Source of the DNA: Streptomyces sp. CB00316 | GTDB taxonomy: Bacteria; Actinomycetota; Actinomycetes; Streptomycetales; Streptomycetaceae | Assembly: GCF_001905595.1 (NCBI RefSeq) | Contig: NZ_LIXI01000009.1 | Coordinates: 276,535 to 340,534, forward strand | Length of the DNA stretch: 64,000 bases | Direction: 5' to 3' | Shown here: piece after piece, positions 27,036-36,137 of the stretch | How positions within the stretch are numbered: the stretch's first letter is position 1 | Layout: every line of letters starts with the position of its first letter | Program-made: the position numbers and the translations under genes | Notes under the pieces: generated by a model | The model's database searches: none | The model's input: only the letters and a program-made list of their open reading frames with translations | Told to the model about the DNA's origin: nothing

Positions 27036-28188
27036 TCACCCCCCGGGCAACACCCGCACGGTGGCCTCCGGGAGGCGGCTCCACCAGTGGCCGTGGCGCC
27101 GGTAGACCTCCGGTTCACGGTCGGCGAGGAACCGCACCAGTGACCGGGCCTCGGCGGCCAGCCCGTCCCAGGCCTCGTCGGGCAGGGGGTGGAACGCGGT
27201 CGCCTCGATGCCCCCGGCGACCGGGCGCCACACCCCGGCGACGTACCCGTCGACCAGCAGCGTCGGCAGCACATCGCCGTTCGCGCGGATCACGGTCCTG
27301 CGGTAGGCGTTCGGGAGGACCCGGCCGCGATCCGCGTACGCCAGCAGGACGCTGTCCCACATCGCCATCAGCCGGGGCGGTGCCGGCTCCGCCCCGTCCG
27401 GCCGCGGAGCCCCCGGCAGGTCGAACAACTGCGCGCCGTCCGGACCCTCCAGCCGCTCCAGTCGCCCGGCGAGGTCCGCCAGCGCCGCCCGCGCCCTGGC
27501 CCGCGTGACCATGGCGAACTGCGCCACGTCCGCGACCGTGGCGGGTCCGAACCCCGAGAGGTAGCGCAGGACCAGCGTGCGCAGGGACGCGGCCGACGCC
27601 TCCGGATCCGTACGCAGGGGTCCGGTCCGGGGCGCGATGTACGAGGGGCGGTGGCCGAACGACCAGGGCGGGGCGGTGGGCGCGTGGAGCAGCGGCGTGT
27701 ACTGCCGCAGCCCCCACCACGCCCCGGCCTTCGGCGGTCCCCCCCAGCTGGTCGCCCAGCCAGGCCTCGCACTCCGCGGTGGTCCGGGGCCGGTCCGCGA
27801 ACTCCAGCAGCCGGGGGACCAGCGCGTCGGCGTCCGCCGCCGTCAGCCCGGACGCGGTGAAGCGGCCGCCCAGCCGGGAGGCGCGCACCACCGGGTGCAT
27901 GGCCTCCCGGAAGGCCGGGTGGTCGTCGGCGTGCACGGCGTGGAGGGTGAGCCGCATCATGGTCGCCTTGACCACGCGGTGGTCCGTGAACGCCGTGTCG
28001 AGTCCGGTCGGGTCGAAGGCGGTGAGCCGGTTCCACAGCGCGACGTACGGCGAGGCCGGCTGCTGGGCCTGGAGCGCGACCGCGCGACGTACGCCCTCGG
28101 CCGCGTCCAGAGGTTCGCGCCGCAGCAGCAACTGCCGGGCGAGCGTAGAGCGGTTGAGCCCCCGCGCGGTGATCCTGGTGCCCGTCAT
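27036..28188 (-). pseudogene. Winged-helix DNA-binding (AlkZ/YcaQ-like, HTH_42) gene with +1 frameshift
   Basis: The N-terminal part (28188 to about 27746) reads MTGTRITARGLNRSTLARQL, then EAVALQAQQPASPYVALWNRL; the C-terminal part (from about 27738) reads WWGLRQYTPLLHAPT, YLSGFGPATVADVAQFAMV, FLADREPEVYRRHGHWW in another frame. Joining the two needs removal of one G in a run of seven (27739-27745), giving a 383-residue protein, a normal family length. The family includes AlkZ/YcaQ glycosylases that unhook DNA crosslinks, often beside antibiotic clusters. As written the gene is broken: a true frameshift or an assembly indel. Confidence 0.85.
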
Positions 28189-28330
28189 CGGTCCGTTCCT
28201 CCGGTGGTCGTCCGCCGTCCGCCCTCCGCCCGCCGTGCGGCTGTGTGTGGGGGGCCTCTATGTCTTTGGTCAAGGCGCCCATGTTGGGTTTGGTGCGGTT
28301 GGGGGTGTGTCGCGCTCGGTGGTGAAGTGT

Positions 28331-29254
28331 TCAGTGGCGGGGCAGCGCCTCGGCCACGGCGGTCTGGGAGGGGTCGATGGTGGTCCGCCCGTCCTCGATG
28401 TCCCACAGCGTGTTCTGCAGCAGCCGGGCCAGGGTCCAGCCGACCGCGCGCTGGCGGTCCAGTCCGAGCGCCTCGGTCAGCACGTCGAAGCGGCGCCGCA
28501 CCACCCGGGGAGCGTCCCCGGTGGCGTGGAGTTTCTCCCAGCCGGTGTCCAGCGCCGGCCACAGGTCGAAGCCCGGATCGCCGACGAGGGGTTCGGGGTC
28601 GATGGCCAGCCACGGCTCGCGCTCGGCGGCGAGCACGTTGTCGTAGTGCAGGTCCCAGTGCAGCATCCGGTCGCCGGGCTCGCCGGCCAACTCGGTGACT
28701 GCTGACGCCCAGCCGTGCAGCCGCCGCTGGTCCTCGGGGTCCGGCAGGGCGGCGACGGCCGCCGGCACGGACGCCAGCATGTCGCGCGCGACGTCACCGA
28801 GGCCGCGCAGGCCCTTGGGCGCCGGGACGGAGTGCAGCCGGGCCATGAGTCCGGCCAAGGTGCTCATGGCCACGTCGTCGTCCTCGACGGAAGCCAGGGT
28901 GCGTGAGCCGTCCAGGCGTTCCAGCAGCACGGCGCCGCTCTCCGGGTCGTGGTCGAGCAGCCGCACGATGCCGTCGCCGTTCCACGCCCGCAGCCCGATC
29001 AGCGCGGCGGTCGTCTCCGCGCGGGGCATCTGGAGTTTGAGCGCGGCGCGGGTGTCGTCCGTGCGGCGCACCGGCACCACCAGTGAGGCCTCGCCGGACC
29101 CGGTGCCGCCGTCGCGCTCCAGTTCCCATCGGTCGAGCAGCTCCGCCACCAGCGCGGGCAGCCGGGCGATCCAGGTGCGTTCCTCTTCGCCACCGTTCCT
29201 CGTGTACGACGCGACCAGGGCGTCAGGGGCTTCGATACCCTGCGGCGAATTCAT
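28331..29254 (-). CDS. Aminoglycoside O-phosphotransferase, APH(6)/hydroxyurea kinase type
   Basis: 307 residues. Kinase-like features: ATP-binding Lys in AALKLQMPR (about residue 72), Brenner catalytic loop MLHWDLHYDNVLAAE, and metal-binding IDPEPLVGDPGFDLWPAL. The APH(6)/Hur subfamily phosphorylates streptomycin at O-6 or hydroxyurea, so the substrate cannot be fixed here; chromosomal Streptomyces copies may have other roles. The ATG is at 29254, with GAAGG upstream. The IS110-like element sits immediately upstream and ends within about 50 bp, so it may have changed the promoter. Confidence 0.86.
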   Translation of the reverse strand: MNSPQGIEAPDALVASYTRNGGEEERTWIARLPALVAELLDRWELERDGGTGSGEASLVVPVRRTDDTRAALKLQMPRAETTAALIGLRAWNGDGIVRLLDHDPESGAVLLERLDGSRTLASVEDDDVAMSTLAGLMARLHSVPAPKGLRGLGDVARDMLASVPAAVAALPDPEDQRRLHGWASAVTELAGEPGDRMLHWDLHYDNVLAAEREPWLAIDPEPLVGDPGFDLWPALDTGWEKLHATGDAPRVVRRRFDVLTEALGLDRQRAVGWTLARLLQNTLWDIEDGRTTIDPSQTAVAEALPRH

Positions 29255-29279
29255 GGGGGGGCCTTCGGGGGAGTCAGCT

Positions 29280-30600
29280 TCCCACCGCGACCACAGGTAA
29301 GGCCGAGGGTCATGCGGCGGCTGCTTCGGGGGTGCGGGGTTCGTAGAAGGTGCCGTCGCGGAGCATGGCGAACAGGACGCTGATGCGTTGGCGGGCGAGG
29401 CGGAGGAGGGCCTGGGTGTGGGTTTTGCCGCGGGCTCGCTGGCGGTCGTAGTAGGTGCGGGAGGCGGGGGCGGCGTTCATGCAGGCGAAGGCGGAGAGGA
29501 GCATGGCGCGTTTGAGCTGCCGGTTTCCGCCCCGTGGGGCGTGTTCGCCGTGGATGGAGGTGCCCGACGACTTCGTGGCCGGGGCGAGGCCGGCGTAGGA
29601 GGCGAGGTGGGCGGCGGTGGGGAAGCCGGTGCCGTCGCCGACGGTGACCAGCAGGACGGCGGCGGTCCTGACGCCGACGCCGGGCATCGACGTCAGGACC
29701 GGGGAAAGAGGGTGCGCCTCCAGCAGGGCGTTGATCTGGGCTTCCAGGGCCCGGCGCTGGGTGTGGACGGCGGCCAGCGAGGCGGCCAGGGAGGGGATCA
29801 CGATGTCGAGGGTGCCGGTCCCCGGGACCACGACGGTCTGCTCGTCCAAGGCGTCGAAGACGTCGTCGATCAGCCGCTGGACCATGCGTGGGCCCTTGGG
29901 CCGGATGAGCTCGACGAGTCTGCGGCGGCCGGCTTTTCGCAGGGCGGCCGGGGAGCCGTAGCGCTCCAGGAGCCAGGTGACGGCCTGGTGGTCGAGGCGG
30001 GGGCCCAGGACGCGCTCCAGGCTGGGGTGGAACTGGGTGAGCAGGCCGCGAATCCGGTTGGAGGTGCGGGTGGCCTCGGCGGCGAGGTCCTGGTCGAAGC
30101 CGACGAGCACGGTCAGCTCGGCGGTGATCTCGTCGGTGAGTTCGAGCGAGCGCAGGGTGTGCGGCATGGTGCGTGCCGCGTCCGCGATCACCGCGGCGTC
30201 CTTCGCGTCGGTCTTGGCCTCCCCGAGTAGAGATCGGCGATCCGTCGCATCGCCAGTCCGGGCAGGTAGGCGACCTTGCAGCCGGCGTCGCGGGCAACCG
30301 TGAGCGGGAGGGCGCCGATGGAAGCGGGCTGGTCCACGATCACCAGCACAGTGCCGAACTTCGCAATCAGTTTGTCGAAGACCGCCCGCAGTTTCGGCTC
30401 GCTGTTGGGCATGGCCTTGTCGAAGACCTTCTTGTCGGCCGGGGTGAGCCCGTGCCCGTGGTGGGCGCTCTTGCCGACGTCCATGCCGAGGAAGACGCCC
30501 ACGTTGGCGGTGTCGAACATTGCACCCTTCCAGGGGAGTTGAATCTGCCTGGCCTCGGCTTCGGTGTCGTACGCGCGCATCCACCTTATACAGACCTGCC
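29280..30600 (-). mobile_element. IS110-family insertion sequence (approximate limits)
   Basis: Defined by its transposase (29310-30520). IS110 elements lack usable terminal inverted repeats and usually make no target duplication, so the ends given are estimates from flanking gene limits. The non-coding stretch upstream of the transposase (30521 to about 30600) would be where an IS110 bridge RNA is encoded. Confidence 0.6.
29310..30520 (-). pseudogene. IS110-family transposase (DEDD), interrupted by -1 frameshift
   Basis: Starts at ATG 30520 with GGAAGGG upstream (MFDTANVGVFLGMDVGKSAHHG). The DEDD RuvC-like core shows GMDVGKS, VIVDQPAS and, after a frame change, EAKTDAKDAAVIADAART. The C-terminal transposase_20 domain has LTSMPGVGVRTAAVLLVTVGD, ASYAGLAPATKSSG and GNRQLKRAMLLSAFACM. 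Restoring one base in the 4-base run at 30221-30224 gives 403 residues, the normal length. As sequenced it is inactive unless frameshifting occurs. Confidence 0.88.
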
Positions 30601-30946
30601 GCCCGCGAGCTGTTTGGCGTTGCGCCGGACCGGGCGGTGGCCGGACCTCTCATCAGCGTCTCCGACGGCACCTCCCGGGCCCGGTGACACCACCCCCCAG
30701 GTCATCCGTTCGACAGGGGGACACAGTCATGCCGGGCCCGGAGGCCAGCGGCCCCGTTGCAGGACCGCGAAAAACATAACGGGGGCGGCGGACGACGAAA
30801 CCGTACGCTGCCCGGTCCGCCGACCGGACGGCGCGGTCCGGGTCCGGTCTGCCGAAGGGACGGTGGCGGTCGCACAAGAATTCCCATGAGCGCATCATCC
30901 GATCGAGGAGGCCGCGCGTGAGCTCCACGGAGGAGCGGGGACCACC
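30601..30946. other. Gene-free stretch between IS110-like element and flavoprotein gene
   Basis: About 345 bp. Open frames here (for example on the minus strand at 30653-30928) have shadow composition. A small AT-richer patch (CGAAAAACATAACG near 30768) is the only feature seen; no terminator or promoter can be asserted. Confidence 0.4.
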
Positions 30947-32284
30947 TCACCGCCCTGCTCTCCTCAACCGCCCCGGGACGCGACCCGGCCGCGGCGCCGG
31001 GACGATGCGGAACGCGGTGTTGAGGACATGGTCGATCGCATCGCGCGAGGGCTTGTCCGTGAGGTCGGTGAGCAGCCGGGCCAGGGTGTTCAGGAGGAAC
31101 GGCGAGTTCATGACGTACCGGTTGAGCACCGGCTGGAACCCCGAGCGGCTGAAGACCACGTCGGCGGCCGCGTTGCCGAGGCGGTAGTGGCGGCCCCAGC
31201 GGCGGTTCATCTCCACCGGGTAGCCGCGCAGTACCTGTTCGCGGCGAGGGCCCTCGGGGTGGGCCAGGGCGAGTGCGGCCGCCTCCGCGGCGACCTCGCC
31301 CGCCTCCAGGGCCTGGCCGATGCCCTCGCCGTTCCAGGGGCTGACCATGCCGCCGGCGTCGCCGACCAGCAGAAGTCCGCGGGCGTACAGCGGATGGCGG
31401 TTGAAGCCGAGGGGCAGTGCGGCGCCCCGGACCGGGCCCTCGGCGTTCTCCTCGCGCAGCCCCCACTCCTGCGGCGTCCGGGCCAGCCACTGGTCCAGGG
31501 TGGCCCGCAGGTCCGCCTTTCCGTGCCGGCGGTGGGGGAGCGCCCCGAGGCCTACGTTGACCCGGCCGTCGCCCATCGGGAAGATCCAGCCGTACCCGGG
31601 GAGGTACGGCCCCTCGTCGGGGAAGCGGAGGTCGGCCCAGAGCTCCAGGTACTCCTCCTGCGAGCGCTCGGGGCTGCGGTAGTAGCGGCGGGCCGCCGTG
31701 GCGATCTGCCGCCCGGGGTCCCGCTCCAGGCCGAGCGCCAGGGCGAGCCGGGCGGAGGCCCCGTCGGCGGCGACGACGACCGGCGCGCGGAAGTCCACCG
31801 GCCCCGGGACGTCCGGCGCGTCCGAGGTCGCGCCGACCCCCGTGACCCGGCCCGCCCGGTCCGTCAGCGGCCGCTCCGCCTTCCAGCCGCTGTACAGCCG
31901 GGCCCCGGCCGCCACCGCGTGGTGCGCCAGGATGTCGTCGAAGTCGTGGCGGCTGCGGGAGAGCCCGAAGTCCGGGTAGCGGCCCAGCGCTGGCCAGTCG
32001 ATGTGCACCCGGTGCTCCCCGGCCACCCAGCGCATCCCGCGCGAACGGGTCCAGCCCGGCGCCGAGATGTCGACGCCCATCCGGATCAGCTGGTGCACCG
32101 CGCGCGGAGTGAGGCCGTCACCGCACACCTTCTCCCGGGGGAAGCGGGCCTTCTCCAGCAGGATCACGTCCACACCCGCCCGGGCCAGGTGGTACGCGGC
32201 CGACGAGCCGGCCGGGCCCGCCCCCACCACGATCACCTGGGCGTCCTCGCCCGCGCGCCTGTCCGCCGCCGGATCCGCTGACAT
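30947..32284 (-). CDS. Geranylgeranyl reductase family FAD-dependent oxidoreductase
   Basis: 445 residues. FAD-binding VIVVGAGPAGSSAAYHLARAGVDVILLEKARFPREKVCGDGLTPRAV, then AADGASARLALALGL and LLVGDAGGMVSPWNGEGIGQALEAGEVAAE. This family reduces isoprenoid chains (menaquinone side chain, archaeal-type lipids) or acts on polyketides. The C-terminus (NRYVMNSPFLLNTLARLLTDL) is typical of the actinobacterial form. No operon partner is visible; the substrate is unknown, though menaquinone or another polyprenyl lipid is a reasonable guess. Confidence 0.88.
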   Translation of the reverse strand: MSADPAADRRAGEDAQVIVVGAGPAGSSAAYHLARAGVDVILLEKARFPREKVCGDGLTPRAVHQLIRMGVDISAPGWTRSRGMRWVAGEHRVHIDWPALGRYPDFGLSRSRHDFDDILAHHAVAAGARLYSGWKAERPLTDRAGRVTGVGATSDAPDVPGPVDFRAPVVVAADGASARLALALGLERDPGRQIATAARRYYRSPERSQEEYLELWADLRFPDEGPYLPGYGWIFPMGDGRVNVGLGALPHRRHGKADLRATLDQWLARTPQEWGLREENAEGPVRGAALPLGFNRHPLYARGLLLVGDAGGMVSPWNGEGIGQALEAGEVAAEAAALALAHPEGPRREQVLRGYPVEMNRRWGRHYRLGNAAADVVFSRSGFQPVLNRYVMNSPFLLNTLARLLTDLTDKPSRDAIDHVLNTAFRIVPAPRPGRVPGRLRRAGR

Positions 32285-32445
32285 CCCGCATCACAACCCT
32301 TCTCCACCTGTCGACGGACGGCCGGTGCTCTGCCCAGGGATGGTGGCCCCGGTCGACCGACATCATCGACCAGGAGGGGCCGGGACGGAACCAGGCCCCC
32401 GGCCAGCCCGGACCGCCCCACGGACCGTGTGTTTACGATCTCCGG

Positions 32446-33062
32446 GTGACCACACCCCCGCAGGAGCCGATCGAGGCCGCCCTCGCCCGCGCCGACGCCG
32501 GTCTCCTCGCCCGGCACCTCGACGCCCGGACCTGCTCCCCTGAGCTGCTCGGCCGTCTGGTCCGCCACCCCGATCCCCGCGTACGCCATCTCGGCCTCGG
32601 CCTCGGCCTCGGCCTCGGCCTCGGCCTCCTCGCCGAGCGCACGAGTGCCCCGAGCTGTTGGCGGGCCGCCCCCTGCTCCGTACGCCCGAACTGGACCGCG
32701 TACGCCGCCGGTTGCGCGACGAGGGCCGCGATGCCCTGGCCGTCCGCCTGGTCCTCGTGGCGGGCCCCCTGCGCGGGCAGGACGCCGAGGCCGAGGACGC
32801 CGCCGCGCTGGACGCCCTGTGCGCCCCCGCTCCGGGCGTTCCGGCGGCGCGGGCCCACGGTCCGGCCCTGCCGGAGCTGCTGGACTCCGGCGGGAGCACG
32901 TGGAGGACCCCGGACCCGGGCGCGGGGGGTCTCAGTCCCCGTCCCCCCGGGCCGCCGCCACCGCGACCTGGCGCAGCGTGCGTCCCGTACGGGCGGACCG
33001 GGCGTGGTACGGGTCCGGTGAGCCGGGCCGGTCGCGTACGGCGAGGCGGTCGTCGGCCTTGA
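32446..33062 (+). pseudogene. Frameshifted small hypothetical gene (HEAT-like start)
   Basis: GTG at 32446 opens a plausible coding frame (PQEPIEAALARADAGLLARHL, PELLGRLVRHPDPRVRHLGL) that resembles one HEAT-like helical pair. After 32641 the coding character moves to another frame (CPELLAGRPLLRTPELDRVR, then LRDEGRDALAVRLVLVAGPL); one base missing near 32641-32645 would explain it. The 3' end runs into the convergent LigD-type gene, so the true end is uncertain. I do not recognise the family. Confidence 0.5.
32590..32625. repeat. Hexanucleotide repeat CTCGGC x6 inside a coding frame
   Basis: Six uninterrupted CTCGGC copies encode a Leu-Gly run (HLGLGLGLGLGLGLL) in the frameshifted gene at 32446. 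A 6-bp unit keeps frame, so copy-number change would alter length only. Typical slippage-prone tract. Confidence 0.9.
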
Positions 33063-33519
33063 TCAGCAGCCACGCCTCCTGGCCGCCGCTCTCCGGCTCG
33101 TCGCCCACCCGGAAGCGGGTGAGCGCGAACTCGCCGTGCAGTTTGGAGCCGTGCAGCCAGAACGTGGCATGGCCGAGGGCGAGCGACTTCGCGAAGGGGA
33201 CGGTGTCCCCCTCCCCGTCGTGGCCGAGCGGTTCGTAGGTCCCCTGGTCCCAGACGATGACCGTGCCGCTGCCGGACTCGCCCTGGGGGATGACCCCCTC
33301 GAACTCGCGGTACTCCAGAGGGTGGTCCTCCGTCTCCACGGCGAGGCGGCGGTCGCTCGGGTTCTCCGAGGGGCCGCGGGGGACCGCCCAGGACTTGAGT
33401 ACGCCGTCGACCTCCAGGCGGAAGTCGAAGTGCACGCGCCGCGCGTCGTGGATCTGCACGACGAAGTGAGGACGCGGTACGCCGTCGAAACGGGGCCGCG
33501 GTACGCCGTCGTTCCGCAT
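32932..33519 (-). CDS. Stand-alone LigD-type 3'-phosphoesterase (DNA repair)
   Basis: 195 residues from ATG 33519 (GGAG upstream). PE-domain motifs: HFVVQIHDARRVHFDFRLEVDGVLKSWAVPRGPSENPSDRRLAVETEDHPLEY, EGVIPQGESGSGTVIVWDQGTYE and LHGSKLHGEFALTRF, including the metal/phosphate-binding His residues. Family knowledge: the PE domain of LigD resects 3'-phosphates and ribonucleotides at double-strand breaks in bacterial NHEJ; many actinobacteria carry it as a separate protein. The N-terminus has an in-frame 8-codon repeat of GVPRPRFD type (copies near 33472 and 33497). Confidence 0.92.
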   Translation of the reverse strand: MRNDGVPRPRFDGVPRPHFVVQIHDARRVHFDFRLEVDGVLKSWAVPRGPSENPSDRRLAVETEDHPLEYREFEGVIPQGESGSGTVIVWDQGTYEPLGHDGEGDTVPFAKSLALGHATFWLHGSKLHGEFALTRFRVGDEPESGGQEAWLLIKADDRLAVRDRPGSPDPYHARSARTGRTLRQVAVAAARGDGD

Positions 33520-33746
33520 GCCGTGCTCCCTCCGCCCGCAATGCCCGGTCGCGCCGTGCTGTCCGGTGTGGCTCAGCCGTGCCACCGGGCCGATATCTCC
33601 ACTCTGCCGCTGCCGGGAGCGAACCGCACGGCGGGCCACGTCGACTTCAGATGACGGCACCGCCGACGACTTCCGCACGATCCTCGTCTACGCCCCCCAC
33701 CTCTCGACGATCCTTTCGACGCGAGAAGCGGAATAGCATGATCCTC

Positions 33747-34730
33747 ATGGAACAGCGCACACTTGGCAGGACCGGCCGTGATGTCTCGGCCGTCGGACTG
33801 GGAACCTGGCAGCTCGGGGGCGACTGGGGTGAGGTCGAGGAGAGCGACGCCTTCGACGTCCTCGACGCGGCCGTCGACTCCGGCGTCACCTTCTTCGACA
33901 CCGCGGACGTGTACGGGGACGGCCGCAGCGAACAGCTCATCGGCCGCTACCTCAAGAACCGCCCCGACGCGGACGTCTTCGTCGCCACCAAGATGGGCCG
34001 CCGCGCGGACCAACTGCCGGAGAACTACGTCCTGGACAACTTCCGTATCTGGAACGACCGTTCCCGCGCCAACCTCGGTACCGACACCCTCGACCTCGTA
34101 CAACTGCACTGCCCGCCCAGCGGCGTCTACTCCTCCGACGCCGTCTACGACGCCCTGGACACCCTGGTCGACGAGCAGCGGATCGCCGCCTACGCGGTGA
34201 GCGTCGAGACCTGCGCCGAGGCGCTGACCGCCATCGCCCGCCCCGGCGTCGCGAGCGTGCAGATCATCCTCAACCCGTTCCGCCTCAAGCCCCTGGACGA
34301 GGTACTTCCGGCGGCCGCCGCGACGGGCGTCGGCATCATCGCGCGCGTCCCGCTCGCCTCCGGACTGCTCTCCGGCAAGTACACCAAGGACACGGTCTTC
34401 GGCCCCGACGACCACCGTACGTACAACCGGCACGGCGAGGCGTTCGACCAGGGCGAGACGTTCTCCGGCATCGACTACGCGACGGGGATCGAGGCCGCGG
34501 CCGAGTTCGCCGAACTGGCTCCCGAGGGCGCCGCCCCCGCGCAGACCGCGCTGCGCTGGATCATCCAGCAGCCGGGCGTGACCAGCGTGATCCCCGGCGC
34601 ACGCTCGGTGGAACAGGCCCGCGCCAACGCGGCGGCCGCCGCCCTGCCGCCGCTGCCGCAGTCCACGCTGGACGCCGTACGGAAGCTGTACGACCGGTCC
34701 ATCCGCGCGGAGGTCCACGGCCGCTGGTGA
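33747..34730 (+). CDS. Aldo/keto reductase
   Basis: 327 residues. AKR motifs: LGTWQLGG, FFDTADVYGDGRSEQLIGRYL (catalytic Asp and Tyr), VATKMGRRADQ, LVQLHCPPSGV and, near the end, QPGVTSVIPGARSVEQARAN for NADPH binding. ATG 33747 matches the usual family N-terminus (MEQRTLGRTG); an in-frame ATG at 33738 is possible. Cytoplasmic, NADPH-dependent reduction of an unknown carbonyl. It is alone on its strand and converges on the kinase gene 13 bp away. Confidence 0.92.
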   Translation: MEQRTLGRTGRDVSAVGLGTWQLGGDWGEVEESDAFDVLDAAVDSGVTFFDTADVYGDGRSEQLIGRYLKNRPDADVFVATKMGRRADQLPENYVLDNFRIWNDRSRANLGTDTLDLVQLHCPPSGVYSSDAVYDALDTLVDEQRIAAYAVSVETCAEALTAIARPGVASVQIILNPFRLKPLDEVLPAAAATGVGIIARVPLASGLLSGKYTKDTVFGPDDHRTYNRHGEAFDQGETFSGIDYATGIEAAAEFAELAPEGAAPAQTALRWIIQQPGVTSVIPGARSVEQARANAAAAALPPLPQSTLDAVRKLYDRSIRAEVHGRW

Positions 34731-34743
34731 CCGCGGGCGGGAC

Positions 34744-35964
34744 TCAGTCGTCCTGCTCGTCCCGCTCGCCGTCCTCCTGCTGCCCCTGTTCTCCCGGCTG
34801 CTCTCCGCCGTCCTGGACCTCCTGCGAGGCCGGGCCGGAGGAGGGGCCGGGGGCGGGGGTTCCGGCCGAGCTGGAGTCCGGCGAGAAAAGGATCATCCCG
34901 ACATAGACGGCCGCCAGGAACGTCGCCGTCCCCGCGATGGCGCTCGCCACCCTCGGACGCCGGCGGATCGCCTCCCGTGTACTGCGGCGGCGGGCCGGGG
35001 TTGAGCGGGACGTGGTGGAGCGCCTTCGCCCCGTGGGCTGCGGCAGCCGGTACGTCGCAGGGCCCACGGGGGCGGCCGGGACCGACGGCGAAGGGGTGGG
35101 GGAGGGGGCGGCCCGGCGGGAGGCGGGCTTCGGCATCGGGAGCGGCTCCGGGCGGCCGCGCCAGGCGTCGGTGCGGAACCAGTCGGAGACCTGCTGCGCG
35201 GTGGGCCGCTCCTCGGGCTTCTTGGCCAGCAGGCCGAGGAGATACGAGTCGAAGGCGGCCGAGATGTCCACACCGCGCTGCCGCAGCGGGACCGGTGGGG
35301 TGTCGACATGCTGGTACAGCGTGGCGGTCGCGGTGTCGGACTTGAACGGCGGCTGACCGAGCAGCAGTTGGTAGACGACACAGCCCAGCGAGTACATGTC
35401 GGACGCGGAGTCCGCCGTACGTCCCAGAGCCCGCTCGGGCGCCAGGTAGAGGCTGGTGCCCACGATGTGCCCGGCCGTCGTCAGCGCCGTCGACGGGTCG
35501 TCGACGAACTGGGCGATGCCGAAGTCGCCGATCTTCACCGAACCGTCCGCGTCCAGCATCAGGTTGCCCGGCTTGATGTCCCGGTGGACGATGCCCTGGC
35601 GGTGCGCGGCGGCGAGACCGGCCGCCGCCTCCCCCGCGATCCGCGCGACCTGCTCGGGATGGACGCGCTCCTGGGCGGCGAGCAGATCACCGAGGCTCTG
35701 CCCCTCGACCAGCTCCATCACCAGGAAGAAGCGGTCCTCCCAGGCCCCGAAGTCGAAGACGGCCACCAGGTGCGGGTGGCTCAGCCGGGCGGCGGTCTGG
35801 GCCTCCAGCCGGAACCGGGCGGTCGACGAGGCGTCCGCCTGGTCGCCCAGCAGCAGCTTCACGGCCACGGCGCGTCCCAGCACCTCGTCCGCGGCGCGCC
35901 ACACCTCGCCCATGCCGCCACGGCCGATGGGGGATATCAACCGGTACCGACCAGCTACCAGCAC
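34744..35964 (-). CDS. Transmembrane Ser/Thr protein kinase (Pkn type)
   Basis: 406 residues. Gly loop GRGGMGEV (14-21), ATP Lys36 in AVAVKLLL, catalytic loop VHRDIKPGNLML, DFG in IGDFGIAQF, APE in SLYLAPERALG. A basic, Ser/Thr/Pro-rich juxtamembrane region (about 270-325) leads to one membrane helix (VASAIAGTATFLAAVYVGMILF) and a short acidic Gln/Glu/Asp extracellular tail; there are no PASTA repeats. GTG start with AGGTGA upstream. The ligand, if any, cannot be inferred from the short tail. Confidence 0.93.
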   Translation of the reverse strand: MLVAGRYRLISPIGRGGMGEVWRAADEVLGRAVAVKLLLGDQADASSTARFRLEAQTAARLSHPHLVAVFDFGAWEDRFFLVMELVEGQSLGDLLAAQERVHPEQVARIAGEAAAGLAAAHRQGIVHRDIKPGNLMLDADGSVKIGDFGIAQFVDDPSTALTTAGHIVGTSLYLAPERALGRTADSASDMYSLGCVVYQLLLGQPPFKSDTATATLYQHVDTPPVPLRQRGVDISAAFDSYLLGLLAKKPEERPTAQQVSDWFRTDAWRGRPEPLPMPKPASRRAAPSPTPSPSVPAAPVGPATYRLPQPTGRRRSTTSRSTPARRRSTREAIRRRPRVASAIAGTATFLAAVYVGMILFSPDSSSAGTPAPGPSSGPASQEVQDGGEQPGEQGQQEDGERDEQDD

Positions 35965-36137
35965 CTGTTCACCTAACTCGAATCGTGGCCCGCTCCGACT
36001 GCCGGTCCATCGCGCGGCGGCCTGCCCCCTGAGGGACCGTGCACGGCGGAGTGAACGACATGTTCAGGATATCGGTCCGCGGAGCCGCCGATGTCCCGAC
36101 GGCCCTCCGCCGAGGCGCGGTTGACGGCCCGGCACGT

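Noticed and set aside
31028..32281. 417-codon plus-strand frame opposite the flavoprotein
   Set aside because: Composition is that of an antisense shadow, and the minus strand carries clear FAD motifs.
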